From positions 20,939,501 through 21,003,500 of the forward strand of contig JAWQUS010000008.1 in NCBI GenBank assembly GCA_036365455.1: a DNA stretch of 64,000 nucleotides, given 5' to 3'. This DNA is from Macrosoma leucophasiata. Lineage: Eukaryota; Arthropoda; Insecta; Lepidoptera; Hedylidae. The notes under the pieces were generated by a model, which was given only the letters and a program-made list of their open reading frames with translations, did not search any database and had not been told where the DNA came from. Both the position numbers and the translations under genes were made by a program. This document shows, one piece after another, positions 23,811-35,554 of the stretch; position 1 is the first letter of the stretch; every line of letters begins with the position of its first letter.

Positions 23811-24409
23811 AAAAAACAACAAGAACATTGACGTTAACAGTAAAGGCTCCGACACATAACTGCGAATTCGCATAGCATCGCAAATATTTGCGAGCTTGCA
23901 CGAATGCATCGCCTGCGATGCGGCGTTGCATCGCATCGCAGTTTTGTGTAGCCGCCCTTACCGCGGAATGCGTTACATCACCGTATTTTTGACATTGTTG
24001 AAGGTACCAGGATTGCTTGTGAAGTAACAACATCTGACAAATAATTGACATTAAAACTGTTAGTAGTAACACACGTCCGGATTTGGTACGAAGTGGACAG
24101 CGAATTCTGTACGCAAATCTATCCAGGAGCCCGGCGGACATAATAATTATTATTCAAGACTGATGCGGTCCGCTCGCGCGGATTTGGTCGGCCCATACGG
24201 TCCGCCGGACCGAATCTGGTGGGGTACGGCGAGAGCAGATTTTGTCGGCGGATTCGGTCCGCCGTACCAAATCCGCACGTGTGTTACTATAACTTTAATC
24301 AGCGCCTTTTGGACGATTACAGTTAACAGTTAAGTTAAGATGCCATTAAACAATTAAAATGTAACAACCCAGCGACAAATTTTTAGCTTAACTATTACAA
24401 CATGCGCGC

Positions 24410-24772
24410 ATGGCCCAGCGGCTGGTGTAGATCGTAAGCGATCTGCTCGGTTAAGCACTACGGGCGCGGTCGGGTAGTGTGATGGGTGACCGCTAGTGGC
24501 AAATTAAATGCGCGTTTCCGTGCTTCGGAGGGCACGTTAAGGCGTCGATTCCGGTTGCTATCGATAGATAGCAGTCGATAAACCTTGTCGGAGGCCTTAT
24601 GGGCGGTTTAAAAACATTCGACAGTGGGTTGGTCACTAACCAACACCCACCTCCACCAATCTGCATTGGAGCAGCGTGGTGGAGTAAGCTCCAGGCCTCC
24701 CCCCAAAAAGGGGAGAGACTCGTGCCCAGCAGTGGGACGTATAATGGGTTGCCATTATTATTATTATTACAT
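24410..24772 (+). mobile_element. 5S rRNA-derived SINE (SINE3-like)
   Basis: The segment GTTAAGCACTACGGGCGCGG and then GATGGGTGACCGCTAG matches the internal promoter region of eukaryotic 5S rRNA (box A/IE and box C), but the 5' third and the 3' end of 5S are absent, so it is not a 5S gene. The body continues with GGAGGCCTTATGGGCGG and ends GCCCAGCAGTGGGACGTATA followed by (TTA)n. Confidence 0.7.
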
Positions 24773-26860
24773 ATTCTATGCCGGTACTTCACAATTTTTG
24801 TACCTAATAGCTAATGTAAGTAGTTGCAACCGAACCTAGTCACACATGTTACCTACGTTTTTGCACAAGTTAAATATGAGATGATGACCAGATATGAAAT
24901 TTCTCCTTTTCAATGAAAATTAAATGCAAATGTCAACGATATGATCAGCAACTAAGAAAATTGCAGAATAATTGTATTAGATATAAACAAATAAAAAAGG
25001 TCATCAAGAAAGTTAGTTTTTCAAACGTTTTTATATTAATGCTAGCTGTGGCCGCGACGTCATCCGCGTGAAAATTTATTATTGTTCAGTATCTACCCAG
25101 ACGAAGTCGTTTGCGCAGCTAGTATAAAAGTAGTCTAAGTTACTCCTTACATGAGCTATCTGCAAGTGAAAGATCCGTCAAAATCTGTCCATCCGTTCCA
25201 ATTTTATTTATTTGTTTAGATATCGGGATAGCAGGTAGGTACTATTTTTACTTGCGACCCAAGGTTTCGACGGTTGTATCATTTTAAGTGATAATCCGGT
25301 GAATGGGGCCGTCACATTGCGATCGTTTAAGGCGGGGCGGGTCTGCGCCGACCAATCCCTAATCTGCTTTAAGTACCTACTCCTACATCTTATAGAAATT
25401 CTTACTTATGTATGTATTAATATACTAAGATATATGTACTTACTGTAAGCACCTAAGTTAACAAATACAGTCAAAATATATGTCGCCTTAGCGTAAGTTC
25501 TGCCGAAAGGCTTCAAAGTCTTCAAGACTCTAAAGATGAAGGAATTGAAAAATTTGATGATTCAGGTATCGGTTAAATATTATTATTAAATTGGTATTTA
25601 TTAATACCTATTGGATTATAATTATAAGTCATTCTCTCAAGGTAACTTATAACCCGACAATGCAAAAGTGTTCTTGTAGACCAATTTGAAATAAATTATT
25701 TGAATTTTGTTTTTTTTTAATGGGGAAAATATACCATATTTGCTACGCTTAGCATGCAGATTGGCGATCGCAATAGCGGCAGTTTCATCGCGGCTAGGGT
25801 TAGGGTTTAGAAATTTCAAAAGCCTGACATTCAATAAATGTCCAGACATTTTATTAGCAGATCAGATAATATCAGATTAGACGGTCAGATCATTGTTGAT
25901 GATTCAATACAACCTTAAAGAATGAGAAAGGCAAGTTAATAACGATTAAAGACTGATTTGATACTACATTTTAATGTAAGTTTTATTTCTCATATTCCAT
26001 CTAAATAATAATTCGGACAAGGAATAGGTAGGGCCGGGCAAAGGCCTAGAAATCCGATGGTAACCCAAATCGATGCGCTGCTGCCCACTCCGCGTTGTTT
26101 TGTTTACTGGCACCTGTTAGAATGGTTTGTCCGCCATTTTTCGGTTGACTGACTGCTCTAACGGAACAATTCTCCTCCACTTAAGGTCCAACTGGAGGGT
26201 GGTCACGTCCCAACGCCATAACTGACTGAGAGTGACTGACAGGAACAGCCGAAACTGTATAGAAAGTAACCTCAATACTGGTCACAAAAAGTTGTAATTT
26301 TGCGTATACCTAAATCTTTTATTTAGATAACTAAGTATGTATACCAGCGGCCTGCCCCGGCTTTACACGGGTGCAATGATAATCATTACTAATCTATTGG
26401 GTTTATCCAAAAATATATTATTAGGGGTCGAATTTTAAAAGAATCTAGAAAATTTGAGTCCCTGCAGAAACGAAATTTCATACAAATAGTCCGGTCATTT
26501 TGGACAATTGAAATAAAGAAAATTCCGACAGAGCCAAATCTTTGTATAAACCTTAGTTTTAGCACGACGAACAAAGTTTCAAAGGTCCCCATCGGTCCCA
26601 TGTGTGCTAAGGGACTTATTCAGGCTGCAAGGTCAAAATTTTCGGTTTTTTCGATTTTCCTCGAAAACTGTAAGTTTTATCAAAAAAGTATTTCAGAGCA
26701 AAATTATAGATCTTATAGTTTTCTATAAAAATAGTTCTTATGATTTTTTTCTGAGACTTACCATTTCCGATAATTCTCCTGAAATATTTTTTTTAATGCC
26801 TCCTAATAAGCAATTTTACAAGAAGAGCATTTTTTAAAATTTCCATTATTTTAATTTCAG
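24773..26860. other. no gene recognised
   Basis: Fragments of dispersed repeats (25043-25215, 26040-26265, 26340-26400) immediately upstream of the first perlecan-like exon. No start-codon or signal-peptide exon was seen. Confidence 0.5.
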
Positions 26861-26978
26861 GTGTCTTTAGCGGAGGACATTTACTGGGAAGGCGAGAATG
26901 AAGCCTCTAATGAATTCTTAGAGGTCAATGATGCAGTCCCCGGTATAGGTGGTTATCTGCGACGCCTGAAGAGAGCAT
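26861..26978 (+). CDS. trol: perlecan-like exon 1 of those visible (N-terminal segment)
   Basis: The acceptor is a T-rich tract ending TTTCAG and the donor is GTAAGT. The exon reads about 39 codons beginning VSLAEDIYWEG and ending in a basic YLRRLKRA stretch, leaving phase 1. The SLAEDI start resembles the SLPEDI segment just after the signal peptide in vertebrate perlecan. The incoming phase is 0, so a preceding exon carrying the start codon and signal peptide is required; none was recognised in the 26.8 kb upstream. The basic RRLKR end could be a furin-type cleavage site, which is inference only. Confidence 0.7.
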
Positions 26979-27417
26979 GTAAGTTTTTAATGTAAAATTT
27001 ATGGATATCTCGTTTTATTTTTTATAAAATATATAAATGGCATTTTACTCAGTTTAAAGTTTTTTGATATCTGTAATAGTTACGGAATAATCGCCTGTGC
27101 ATACTTAACGATTACACCCTGTATAATTATGGGGCATTGCCATACTTAGACTAAAAAAACTAATTATTACTTGCTACTGATCCTTTATGTGCGAGGTTGA
27201 CTCTATCTTGACTGCTTATTTTATTTTGATTAATAAATTAATGGATCTCAATAAGTTTATATAGATCCATTTATCCTTTAATAAAAAAACATGCGCCTAT
27301 GGGCCCATGGGCCTCATAAGAAGGCTCAAAGTTACGCAGAAAACAAAATCATAGATATGTGAATGAACCAATATGAGAACAAAGATTACCAACATTGCCG
27401 CATTGCGTTACTCAAGT

Positions 27418-27625
27418 GACAGTGAGCCGGGCAAATAGAAGAACCAATGGTCGTGGGAGCTGAAGAGTTCTCGAATGGCGACCGCGTACCTGAACACGAA
27501 GCGTAGGCAGACAAGATGAACCGACGACCTGGTCAAGGCCTTCGCCCGTTCATTGTAGCAATCTTTGGAGGAGGCCTTTGTCCAACAGTGGACGTATTGT
27601 GGCTGAAATGATGATGATGATGAGT
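27418..27625 (+). mobile_element. RTE-like LINE 3' fragment, same family as 1105-1470
   Basis: Degenerate plus-strand version of the same tail, with TGGACGTATTGTGGCTGAAA followed by (GAT)n. Several stops. Lies in the intron between the first two perlecan-like exons. Confidence 0.7.
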
Positions 27626-27964
27626 AATCCCTTTATTATTAATATTTTAACCTTCATCCGCAGCGGTTCGAACGCATAACTCGATCGAAAATAATTATTA
27701 AAAAAAATAAGTATAAGATGATAAATATAATAAATATAAGAATGGGATGAGCATACCTACTGTTCGTACAAATTGATGACAACATATTTTTAAATAAACA
27801 ACACTTATTTAATAGATAGACATGTTATTTCAGTTCATGTATTATGATTGTAACTGCATTTTCTAATTGGGATGTTTGAGCGTTATTCACGTTACACGGT
27901 GTAACTAATTTTATTATAAATATTATTTTTTCTTGATATTGATTGATAATTGTAACCTTTTCAG

Positions 27965-28016
27965 TCTTTTTCGACTCAGAACCAAGACCAGAAGACAACG
28001 AAGATGACGAAGATAT
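27965..28016 (+). CDS. trol: perlecan-like acidic micro-exon 2
   Basis: A 52-nt exon with acceptor TTTTCAG and donor GTAAGT. It encodes about 17 residues, FFFDSEPRPEDNEDDEDM-like, rich in Asp and Glu. It takes phase 1 in and gives phase 2 out, matching both neighbours. An acidic stretch ahead of the SEA domain is where vertebrate perlecan carries its heparan sulfate sites. Confidence 0.65.
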
Positions 28017-29424
28017 GTAAGTTACATTATGCCTAGGTATATTGTATGTTATATTAATGGCTAAAAAACTACGAATAAATAAGTAAATATTTGGGAAGAA
28101 GTAGGTACCTATACATCATAAAAAGTGGTCCCACAACTTTGACTAACCTAACCTAACGTTGCTCCGAGACTTAGGTATCGCCAAACTTCAAAATTATTCA
28201 AATTTTGTATGCAAGGCTGTGTTCAGAAAAACTAAGATCTTACAAAACTTTTTGTGACCACAAATTAAAAACGGCAAAATTGTTGTTTTAGTATTCCTAC
28301 CAATGCATTTCGGCCAGAATCGAAGTAGTATAATAAATCTACGGCCAGAATAGACTAACTTGTCTTGATATTATTATAATTGTAATATGCCATAGTAAAA
28401 TAGGTACATCTGACATTAAGATGTGATCAAAGAGTATACAAATACTAGATGTGATCGCTAATATGGCGTCTTTTCCTTACTAAACTATCACCTAATTTGT
28501 CTTTGGGCCGATTTTTTCTGAACAGCCCCATTGATGCTAAGTGAATAGTGTATTCTATAAGCATCTATAAGAAAACAGAAATTACAATATAGATGTGTTG
28601 GGAAAATGCAGATGTGTATATCAATAGGTCGAATTTTGATCTCTGCAAGATCCATTATTTGATATTATTACCTATAAGCTTATTACATGTTTTACACATC
28701 TTTATACATACACTAGCAATCCGCCCCGGCTACGCGCGGGTGCAATGTTACCTACCCTCTCCTATTCGTTTTAGCGTGATGATTATAGATAAAGCCTCAA
28801 GCCTTCCTCGATATCTTTTATAGTTTAGGCAGTGTACACAAAATATAATGATTTTTTACACCTTGTGTCCGAAAAACCCAAATATTTGAACCCTAAGCTA
28901 TATTTTCCAAAATAAAATATAGCTTATGTTACCCGTGGATTATGTAGCTTTCGAATAGAGAAAGAATGTTTAAAATCGGTCGGTCGGTTTTTGAGCCTAT
29001 TCAATACAACCAAACAAACAAAGTTTTCCTCTTTATAATATAAGTGTAGATTATTTATTTTTCACTATTCATATAGTCTATACTCTATACATATAATAAA
29101 TAAAGAGGTAAAGTTTGTAACTTTGATTGCTTGTCTGTTTGTTTGTAGCGGCTAATCTTCGGAAATACTGAACCGATCATGAAAATTCTTTGTAGAAAGA
29201 AAGATTACGATTAGGAATTTACACTATTCAGGAGTGCTATAAGCTATATTTTATCATGATAGTAGTAACATTGCACCCGTGCGAAGTCTGGGCGGGCCGC
29301 TAGTTATTCGTATTAATGTACCATAAATAGCCAGCAACAATAACTTTGTTTTATATTATTTCGCATTAACACATGCTTGTGAAATATATTTTATTTTTTT
29401 AAAGAAAAATGGAAAGAAAAATTT

Positions 29425-29500
29425 GACTTCAGGCGAGGCTCGAACTCGCGACCTACTGGGAATCTGGTCCAGCCGCTCTTCCAATTGAGCTACTGAAGCC
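29425..29500 (-). other. tRNA-like sequence (SINE-embedded)
   Basis: On the minus strand it folds with acceptor GCTTCAG/CTGAAGT, D arm GCTC...GAGC and T arm GCGAG TTCGAGC CTCGC. The anticodon stem has a mismatch and the loop is not standard. Two further copies carry the same flanks, so it is a tRNA-derived repeat and not a functional tRNA gene. Confidence 0.7.
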
Positions 29501-29764
29501 CTGCCCGATTTGTCAAATCTTTCCTTCACATCTATTGCATTGCTTTATGGTAGCAGCAGCGCCATCTATTACCAACTATGCTAGTTAGGCAACCGATATA
29601 ATAGACTTTTCAGTTTATTGAATATCGTAAAGAAGTCGCTTTTACCCTTAATAATTGTTTTATTTTTTTTTTCTTTCCATTTTTCTTTAAAAAAAATAAA
29701 ATATATTTCACAAGCATGTGTTAATGCGAAATAATATAAAACAATTATTATACAAATCGGGCAG

Positions 29765-29840
29765 GGCTTCAGTAGCTCAATTGGAAGAGCGGCTGGACTA
29801 GATTCCGAGTAGGTCGCGAGTTCGAGCCTCGCCTGAAGTC
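29765..29840 (+). other. tRNA-like sequence (SINE-embedded), inverted copy
   Basis: Same tRNA-like unit as 29425-29500 but on the + strand, 265 bases away. The pair and the flanking blocks form a large inverted repeat directly upstream of exon 3 (29912). Confidence 0.7.
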
Positions 29841-29911
29841 AAATTTTTCTTTCCATTTTTCTTAAAAAAAAATAAAACAATAACTTTACCTACTGTTTTT
29901 TTTTATTTCAG

Positions 29912-29967
29912 TCTTGTCGAAGGTTCTGGAGAAGAAACAAATCAATTCGAGCCAGACATAAGAGAAA
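29912..29967 (+). CDS. trol: perlecan-like acidic micro-exon 3 with Ser-Gly site
   Basis: A 56-nt exon with acceptor TTTATTTCAG; the donor is the first of overlapping GTAAGT motifs. It encodes ILVEGSGEETNQFEPDIRE. The Ser-Gly pair flanked by Glu fits the known preference of xylosyltransferase for SG in acidic context, so it is a candidate glycosaminoglycan attachment site. The first GT keeps the frame with the next exon; the second, four bases later, would not. Two inverted tRNA-like SINE copies lie directly upstream at 29345-29880. Confidence 0.65.
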
Positions 29968-30171
29968 GTAAGTAAGTTGCTTCACGGCAATTGGAATCTT
30001 AGTTAAAATTTATAATGTTACATGAAAAATTTTGTAATGTCTTGATGAAACCTTTTAATGAAATTTAGTTTTAACGAGATATTTTCAACAGCTGTTTTTG
30101 AAATACGAAATAATTTCTGGAGTTTGGATTACACCAGATAGATTTTTTTTAAAGTAGGTATTGGGAGTACT

Positions 30172-30432
30172 AATTAAACATACGGTTTACATTGATGTTA
30201 AGTGATGACTGCAGCCTATAGACACCCACACTAAGACCAAGGTCACAATGCAGATGCGTTACCACTTCTGAGGCATAAGGTGTTATGACGCTGTGCCGGA
30301 AATTACAGGGCCGTACATTACCACCTGACCGGAACACGATAGTGCTGAACACTACCATTTAACGGCAAGTATATTAGGTAATGCGGTGGTGCCTACGCCC
30401 GCGAGCTCCGTCACTAGAGCTCTACCACCAGT
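30172..30432 (-). repeat. family A repeat
   Basis: Nearly full length, ends AGAGCTCTACCACCAGT. Followed by (TA)n and another copy. Confidence 0.75.
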
Positions 30433-30435
30433 TTG

Positions 30436-30477
<42 letters not shown>

Positions 30478-30478
<1 letters not shown>

Positions 30479-30753
30479 GTAACCGAAGTGGCAAACAAGC
30501 ATGCAGATCACATTGATGTTAATTGATGACTGCAGCCTATAGACACCCACACAAAGACCAAGGTCAAAATGCAGATGCGTTACCACTCCTGAGGCCTAAG
30601 GTATTACGCCTCTGTGCCGGAAATTACAGGGCCGTACATTACCACCTGACCGGAACACGACAGTGCTAAACACTACCATTTAGCGGCAAGTATATTAGGT
30701 AATGCGGTGGTGCCTACGCCCGCGAGCTCCGTCACTAGAGCTCTACCACCAGT
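30478..30753 (-). repeat. family A repeat, full length
   Basis: TATGTAACCGAAGTGGCAAA to CTCTACCACCAGT. Preceded by (TA)n at 30436-30475. Confidence 0.8.
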
Positions 30754-30966
30754 AAAAAGATTTAATAAATATCAATATAAAGTTTCCACCGCTGACTCTC
30801 ATTCTTTAGATTTTATTGATATTTAATTTTTAGAAAGTATCTAAGGCTAGTATTAGTAGACTTTTACTTTTAGTAAGACCTAAATCCCTTAAATAATGAG
30901 ATGTACCTACGTTTTGAACTCCTTTATACGTTGATGCTAGAGATATGGAAATATATATATATATAT

Positions 30967-31128
30967 TTTATGTAACCGAAGTGGCAAACAAGCATGCAGA
31001 TCACATTGATGTTAAGTGATGGCTGCAGCCTATAGACACCCACACAAAGACCAAGGTTAAAATGCAGATGCGTTACCACTCCTGAGGCCTAAGGTGTTAT
31101 GCCTGTGCTGGAAATTACAAAGCCGTAT
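30967..31128 (-). repeat. family A repeat, truncated just before exon 4
   Basis: Begins TATGTAACCGAAGTGGCAAA and stops at AAAGCCGTATA, 41 bases before exon 4. Confidence 0.75.
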
Positions 31129-31169
31129 AAATAAACGTATTTGCATTCTTTCAATGTTTCAATTTTCAG

Positions 31170-31326
31170 AAACACTTCGAGTGACCTTCGTTGTTATGGA
31201 TCCATACAAAAAAGAATATTCCAACAGGGACTCACAAGAATTTAAGAATATTTCGAAATCCCTCGCCGATGCTGCAAACTCTCTTTTTGGGGATATTTCT
31301 GCAAAGGCCAGTCTCGTCAGAATACA
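31170..31326 (+). CDS. trol: perlecan-like exon 4, SEA domain N-terminal half
   Basis: 157 nt, phase 1 in and phase 2 out, acceptor AATTTTCAG and donor GTATGT. It begins KTLRVTFVVMDPYKKEYSNR and continues with a helix rich in Lys, Asp and Ser (FKNISKSLADAANSLF), the usual beta-helix opening of a SEA domain. SEA domains sit in heavily glycosylated extracellular proteins. A truncated family A repeat ends about 40 bases before the acceptor. Confidence 0.78.
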
Positions 31327-31875
31327 GTATGTGTTATTTTGGTAATAATTAGATTAAGTTTATTTAGTTTTCATTACAAGGGATTTACGATTTTGTTAAT
31401 ACCGTCACCAAAAAAAAGAAATCAAGCGACAGGAGCCCGCCGGCGGTTTGGAATTCGTTCGGCCTAATAAAGTATCAACGCTGGTTAATAATGAGTTTTT
31501 TCCGGCAAGTAATTGCAAAGACATTGATAATATTATAATAATAAATTTATTGGAAAAAAACATTTCCTGTCATTTTTGTATTCAGTGAGTATTTTTTATC
31601 ACCCGACGATTGGGTAAAGTAGGGCAGCGAATCGATTTAATTGCGATTCAAAAACAATGTTAAGATTTGACCTGTCCATATACCACGGAGAAACTACGAG
31701 TAACATTAAAATATTTATATATCTTCAAAAAATAGCAAGCAGTATCAAGATGTACCTATCTTCAAATTGCGCAAATTCTATGCAGACTTAGAAGAGATTT
31801 AGAAATACATAAAAATAAAATATTTTGTAGAGCGAATTCAGAAAAAAATATATTTCATTTGGACATCTGCATTTA

Positions 31876-31948
31876 TATGTATGTATGTATCTTTACGCCA
31901 GGTCCCCTACGGGGTAGGCCGAGAGTGTAAAGCGCCAGATCTGCTTTT
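31876..31948 (-). repeat. RTE-like LINE 3' tip
   Basis: The last ~70 bases of the same LINE family after an ATGTATGTATG tail, in the intron between the SEA exons. Confidence 0.7.
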
Positions 31949-32552
31949 GATAAAAAAAATCATCATTAACAGAACGCAGCTTTTTTGATGTCACTGAGTG
32001 TTCCATTTATTAAGGAAATCATTAAGAAAATTGTGTCCGAATTAGGGTTTATATTCGACAGTTTTTGTTTTAGTTTTCTGAAAACATCGTGATTGAGAAA
32101 ACTTTCGAATATCCGTCGAAGAGGGAAGTTCCACCCTTACCGACTGGACACCTGGCAAAACTCAACAGTGTAATTTTCACGTTCGTTTGTGCCCAGATCG
32201 TGTAAATTGTGGAACAAACGTCCCTTTGAGGCGTTCCCTCGGTGCCACAACGTGAGGTTTTTCAATAATGGCGTCAGAAGAGTCCTTCAAGGTTGACAGC
32301 GCATTGGTAACTCCCCTGGTGTTGCAATTGTTCATGGGCGACGGTGACCACTTTCCATGAGGTGGCCCGTATGTCTGCTTGTCTGTCATAAAAAAGTCTG
32401 TGATGACTCACCTTGTTAATAGTCTAGTAAGATTGACAATAAACTTCATTTCAATTTCCGATTGAAAATCAGCGCCGTGCTCACTCCTCTCATATTGCTC
32501 AATCGTCCACCTTTTTAATGCTTAAAGGAGACATACACTCAGTGCAACTCGG

Positions 32553-32676
32553 GGTTAATTGATGACTGCAGCCTATAGACACCCACACAAAGACCAAGGT
32601 CAAAGTGCAGATGCGTTACCACTCCGGAGGCCTACGGTGACGGCTCTGTGCCGGAAATTACAGAGCCGTACATTAC
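32553..32676 (-). repeat. family A repeat, truncated just before exon 5
   Basis: The central part only, ending CAGAGCCGTACATTAC, 59 bases before exon 5. Confidence 0.7.
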
Positions 32677-32735
32677 TTATTCGTAGACATACATATTATT
32701 ATAATTTTATTAAAGTGAAATGTACTTTTTTTCAG

Positions 32736-32905
32736 ATCACGACCTGACGATGAATTTTCTTGTAAAGTCACACTGGAAATCATCACAACTGGACCCGACG
32801 ACATAGACCGAATTAAGTCAAAGTTAGAACAGCAAATAACAAAGAGGTCCAGATTTGGGAACTTCACGGTCAACGGTAGCTTTACCGCGAAAATTATCGA
32901 CCCAG
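32736..32905 (+). CDS. trol: perlecan-like exon 5, SEA domain C-terminal half
   Basis: 170 nt, phase 2 in and phase 1 out, acceptor TTTTTTTCAG and donor GTTAGA. It encodes the second half of the SEA fold, with a beta strand CKVTLEIITTG, a helix DDIDRIKSKLEQQI and a closing strand NGSFTAKIIDP. The autoproteolytic GSVVV motif of mucin-type SEA domains is not visible at the strand turn, as in perlecan, which is not known for SEA cleavage. A truncated family A copy lies about 60 bases upstream of the acceptor. Confidence 0.78.
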
Positions 32906-33036
32906 GTTAGACTCGTATTTGGTTGGATTATATAATACGCTTCACAAATCTTAGTTCGATAGATCTGAAACGGGTTCCTTAGGTCTCATACAGACGACTC
33001 TCACTTTGTTGACGATTGATAGGGTTAGGTCGTCGT

Positions 33037-33338
33037 AGGGTTGGGAAAATGTCGATTGCACTGACAATACAAATATACAATGTGTAACAGGATGAAATGT
33101 ACAACCCCGACACTAGTTTGTTCAGAATCGTTAACAGTAGGGTTGGGAAAATGTTGATTGCACTGACAATTCAAATATACAATGTGTAACAGGATTAAAT
33201 GTACAACCCTGACACTAGTTTGTTCCGAATCGATAACAGTAGGGTTGGGAAAATGTTGATTGCACTGACAATTAAAATATACAATGTGTAACAGGATTAA
33301 ATTTACATACCGAAACTAGTTTGTTCAGAATCGATAAC
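33037..33338. repeat. tandem repeat, three units of ~102 bp
   Basis: Units start AGGGTTGGGAAAATGT at 33037, 33139 and 33241; the first two are exactly 102 bases apart and the third is slightly shorter. Units differ at a handful of positions. Intronic, between exons 5 and 6. Confidence 0.9.
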
Positions 33339-34800
33339 TAAAGCGATTTCAGGCATTTTTAATATAGGTAATATTATGTCTTAAAATTAATTACAACTTA
33401 AGGAAATTATGGTCATCCATTTGGTGAACAGTCACTACAAACGAAAATGAGACTAACGTCCATCCAAAATAAAATGCCAGTCTCAACAAGTTTATTAGAA
33501 CTCGTTGACGTTATAAAAAATAATATTTTAAGAAATAAATCTTATTACTAGCGAGTGTTAAATAGGGGTACGCAGGTTATCACATTGCGGCCGTAAGTAG
33601 GGTAAGTATGCATAGGGTGTGCATACTATTCGTACAAATTGAGGAAAACTTATTTCTTAAAGAAAAAATAATTAGTAGATACATAAACATGAAATTTCAG
33701 TTAATATATTATAACTCAATTTTCTAATCGGGGTGTTTGAGAGTGTGCGTTAATACCGCGTTAACACGTTGTAAGAATAAAGTCATTATCAAACTCAAGT
33801 TTTGTACTTCTATCATAGATCACACGTAGTACACACATCGGTATCGCTATCTGCATTGATTTCCAGAAAAATATAATATACATGTCAAAACATTATCAAG
33901 TCAAAAAGTTTGATATAAAAATTAAGGGACATTTGTGAACATCTTTAAAAACTTTGTTGTTAGTACAAAATACCGTCATAACATTGTGTCATTGATAGTA
34001 TAATACTAGAATAATAATAACTATTATTGTACGTACTGTATAGAGCCCGTACAGGCCGCATAAGTACCTTTCTCTCATCTCTACATCTTCTTAATTTATA
34101 GGGGACGGGGTGTAACGGCCGCGCTGCTATCTGTCGTCAACAAAATGTTGCTCGTCTGTATGACTCCTTATACATTTTATATCGAGGATTTTAGGTATCT
34201 ACTGAACGTTAAATATGGTTTAACCTAGATTGAAGTAGGCATATACAATATAGCTTTTGTCCTTGTGAAGCCACATTCACCAGGTGTTATTGGTATTATT
34301 TTTTAACAATAAAGTTATAAGTAATGCCTACAGAAAATGACGTGATGTTAACAAATGTGATTTTACTATAACATGACGTTTTAAGATACAGGTAAAAATA
34401 AATCTATTTATATAGCAATCTATATAATAAAAAGTCCAGTCAAATTAGACATTCGGTGCTACATAAATTCGCAACAAGCTGAATATGGGTACAACTGTTC
34501 TTATACAATTAAAAACAAAACCTGAAAGTTCCCCAACACTCCCGTGTGTGGATTTTTTTTTATTCAAGGTCAAATGTTCAAAAAATATTTTTTTTAGATT
34601 TTTTCAGCAAAACGGAAAGTTTTATCATAAAAATACCTGTGACTAAATTGTGGCTTATAAAATTATCTACGCAAAATGTATGAATACTTTTTTCCTACCA
34701 GCCATCGTTCCGGAGATATAGCGGTGCAAAAAGTTGTAAAAGTTGTAATCGTCATAACATGCATGAGTACACCACGTATATTCATCTCTAGAGTTGTAAT

Positions 34801-34844
34801 ATTATATATATATATATATATAATATTATATATATATATATATA

Positions 34845-34903
<59 letters not shown>
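34801..34903. repeat. (TA)n microsatellite
   Basis: About 100 bases of near-pure TA with ATATTATATAT interruptions. Confidence 0.95.
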
Positions 34904-34906
<3 letters not shown>

Positions 34907-35300
34907 TTTATTTATATTAATTATATATAAAATATTTTTCAAAAAACTGCTTTCTTTTTGAAAATAGTAAAAGCTCAATATCAATCGGAAATATACATAC
35001 TTCTAAATGTTTATCTTATTTTGCAAAGTGTCGAAACCACATACTATTTCTACATACAATTACTGGCTGTGATACGACATCTGCTTTTGATAGGAGGGGT
35101 AAACCGACAGATTGGTCAAAATGTTTGAAAAACAAGATTTAGTTGAATATGCTGAAGTTTTTCAAAACTTTTTGAGTCGCTATCTATATCTCCAAAACGG
35201 TGGGTCGTAGGCAAATTTCATTTTTTTGATGAGATTTGTCTTTGAATATTTTTTCATACACCGGATATACAGAATCATGGGGAACTTTCAGGTTTTGTTT

Positions 35301-35554
35301 TAACACATGCTTGTGAAATATATTTTTAAAGAAAAATGGAAAGAAAAATTTGACTTCAGGCGAGACTCGAACTCGCGGCCACTGGGAATCTAGTCCAGCC
35401 GCTCTTCCAACTGAGCTACCGTAGTCCTACCCGATTAGTCAAATCTTTCCTTCACATTTATTGCATTGCCTTATGGTGGCAGTAGCGCCATCTATTGCCA
35501 CACAATATAATTAATATAACTATAATTTTATTTGAATTAATATAATTATAATTT
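35301..35554 (-). mobile_element. tRNA-like SINE with 12-bp target duplication
   Basis: Contains the same tRNA-like unit (35352-35427, minus) and the ACACATGCTTGTGAAATATA block. Flanked by CAGGTTTTGTTT at 35289-35300 and 35555-35566, the long duplication expected of LINE-mobilised SINEs. Inserted into a fold-back element. Confidence 0.75.

Noticed and set aside
24455..24515. 5S rRNA gene
   Set aside because: Only the internal promoter portion resembles 5S; the ends do not, and the rest is a SINE body.
29425..29500. tRNA gene
   Set aside because: D and T arms are good, but the anticodon arm is mismatched and the same flanks recur with three copies and a target duplication, so it is a tRNA-derived repeat.
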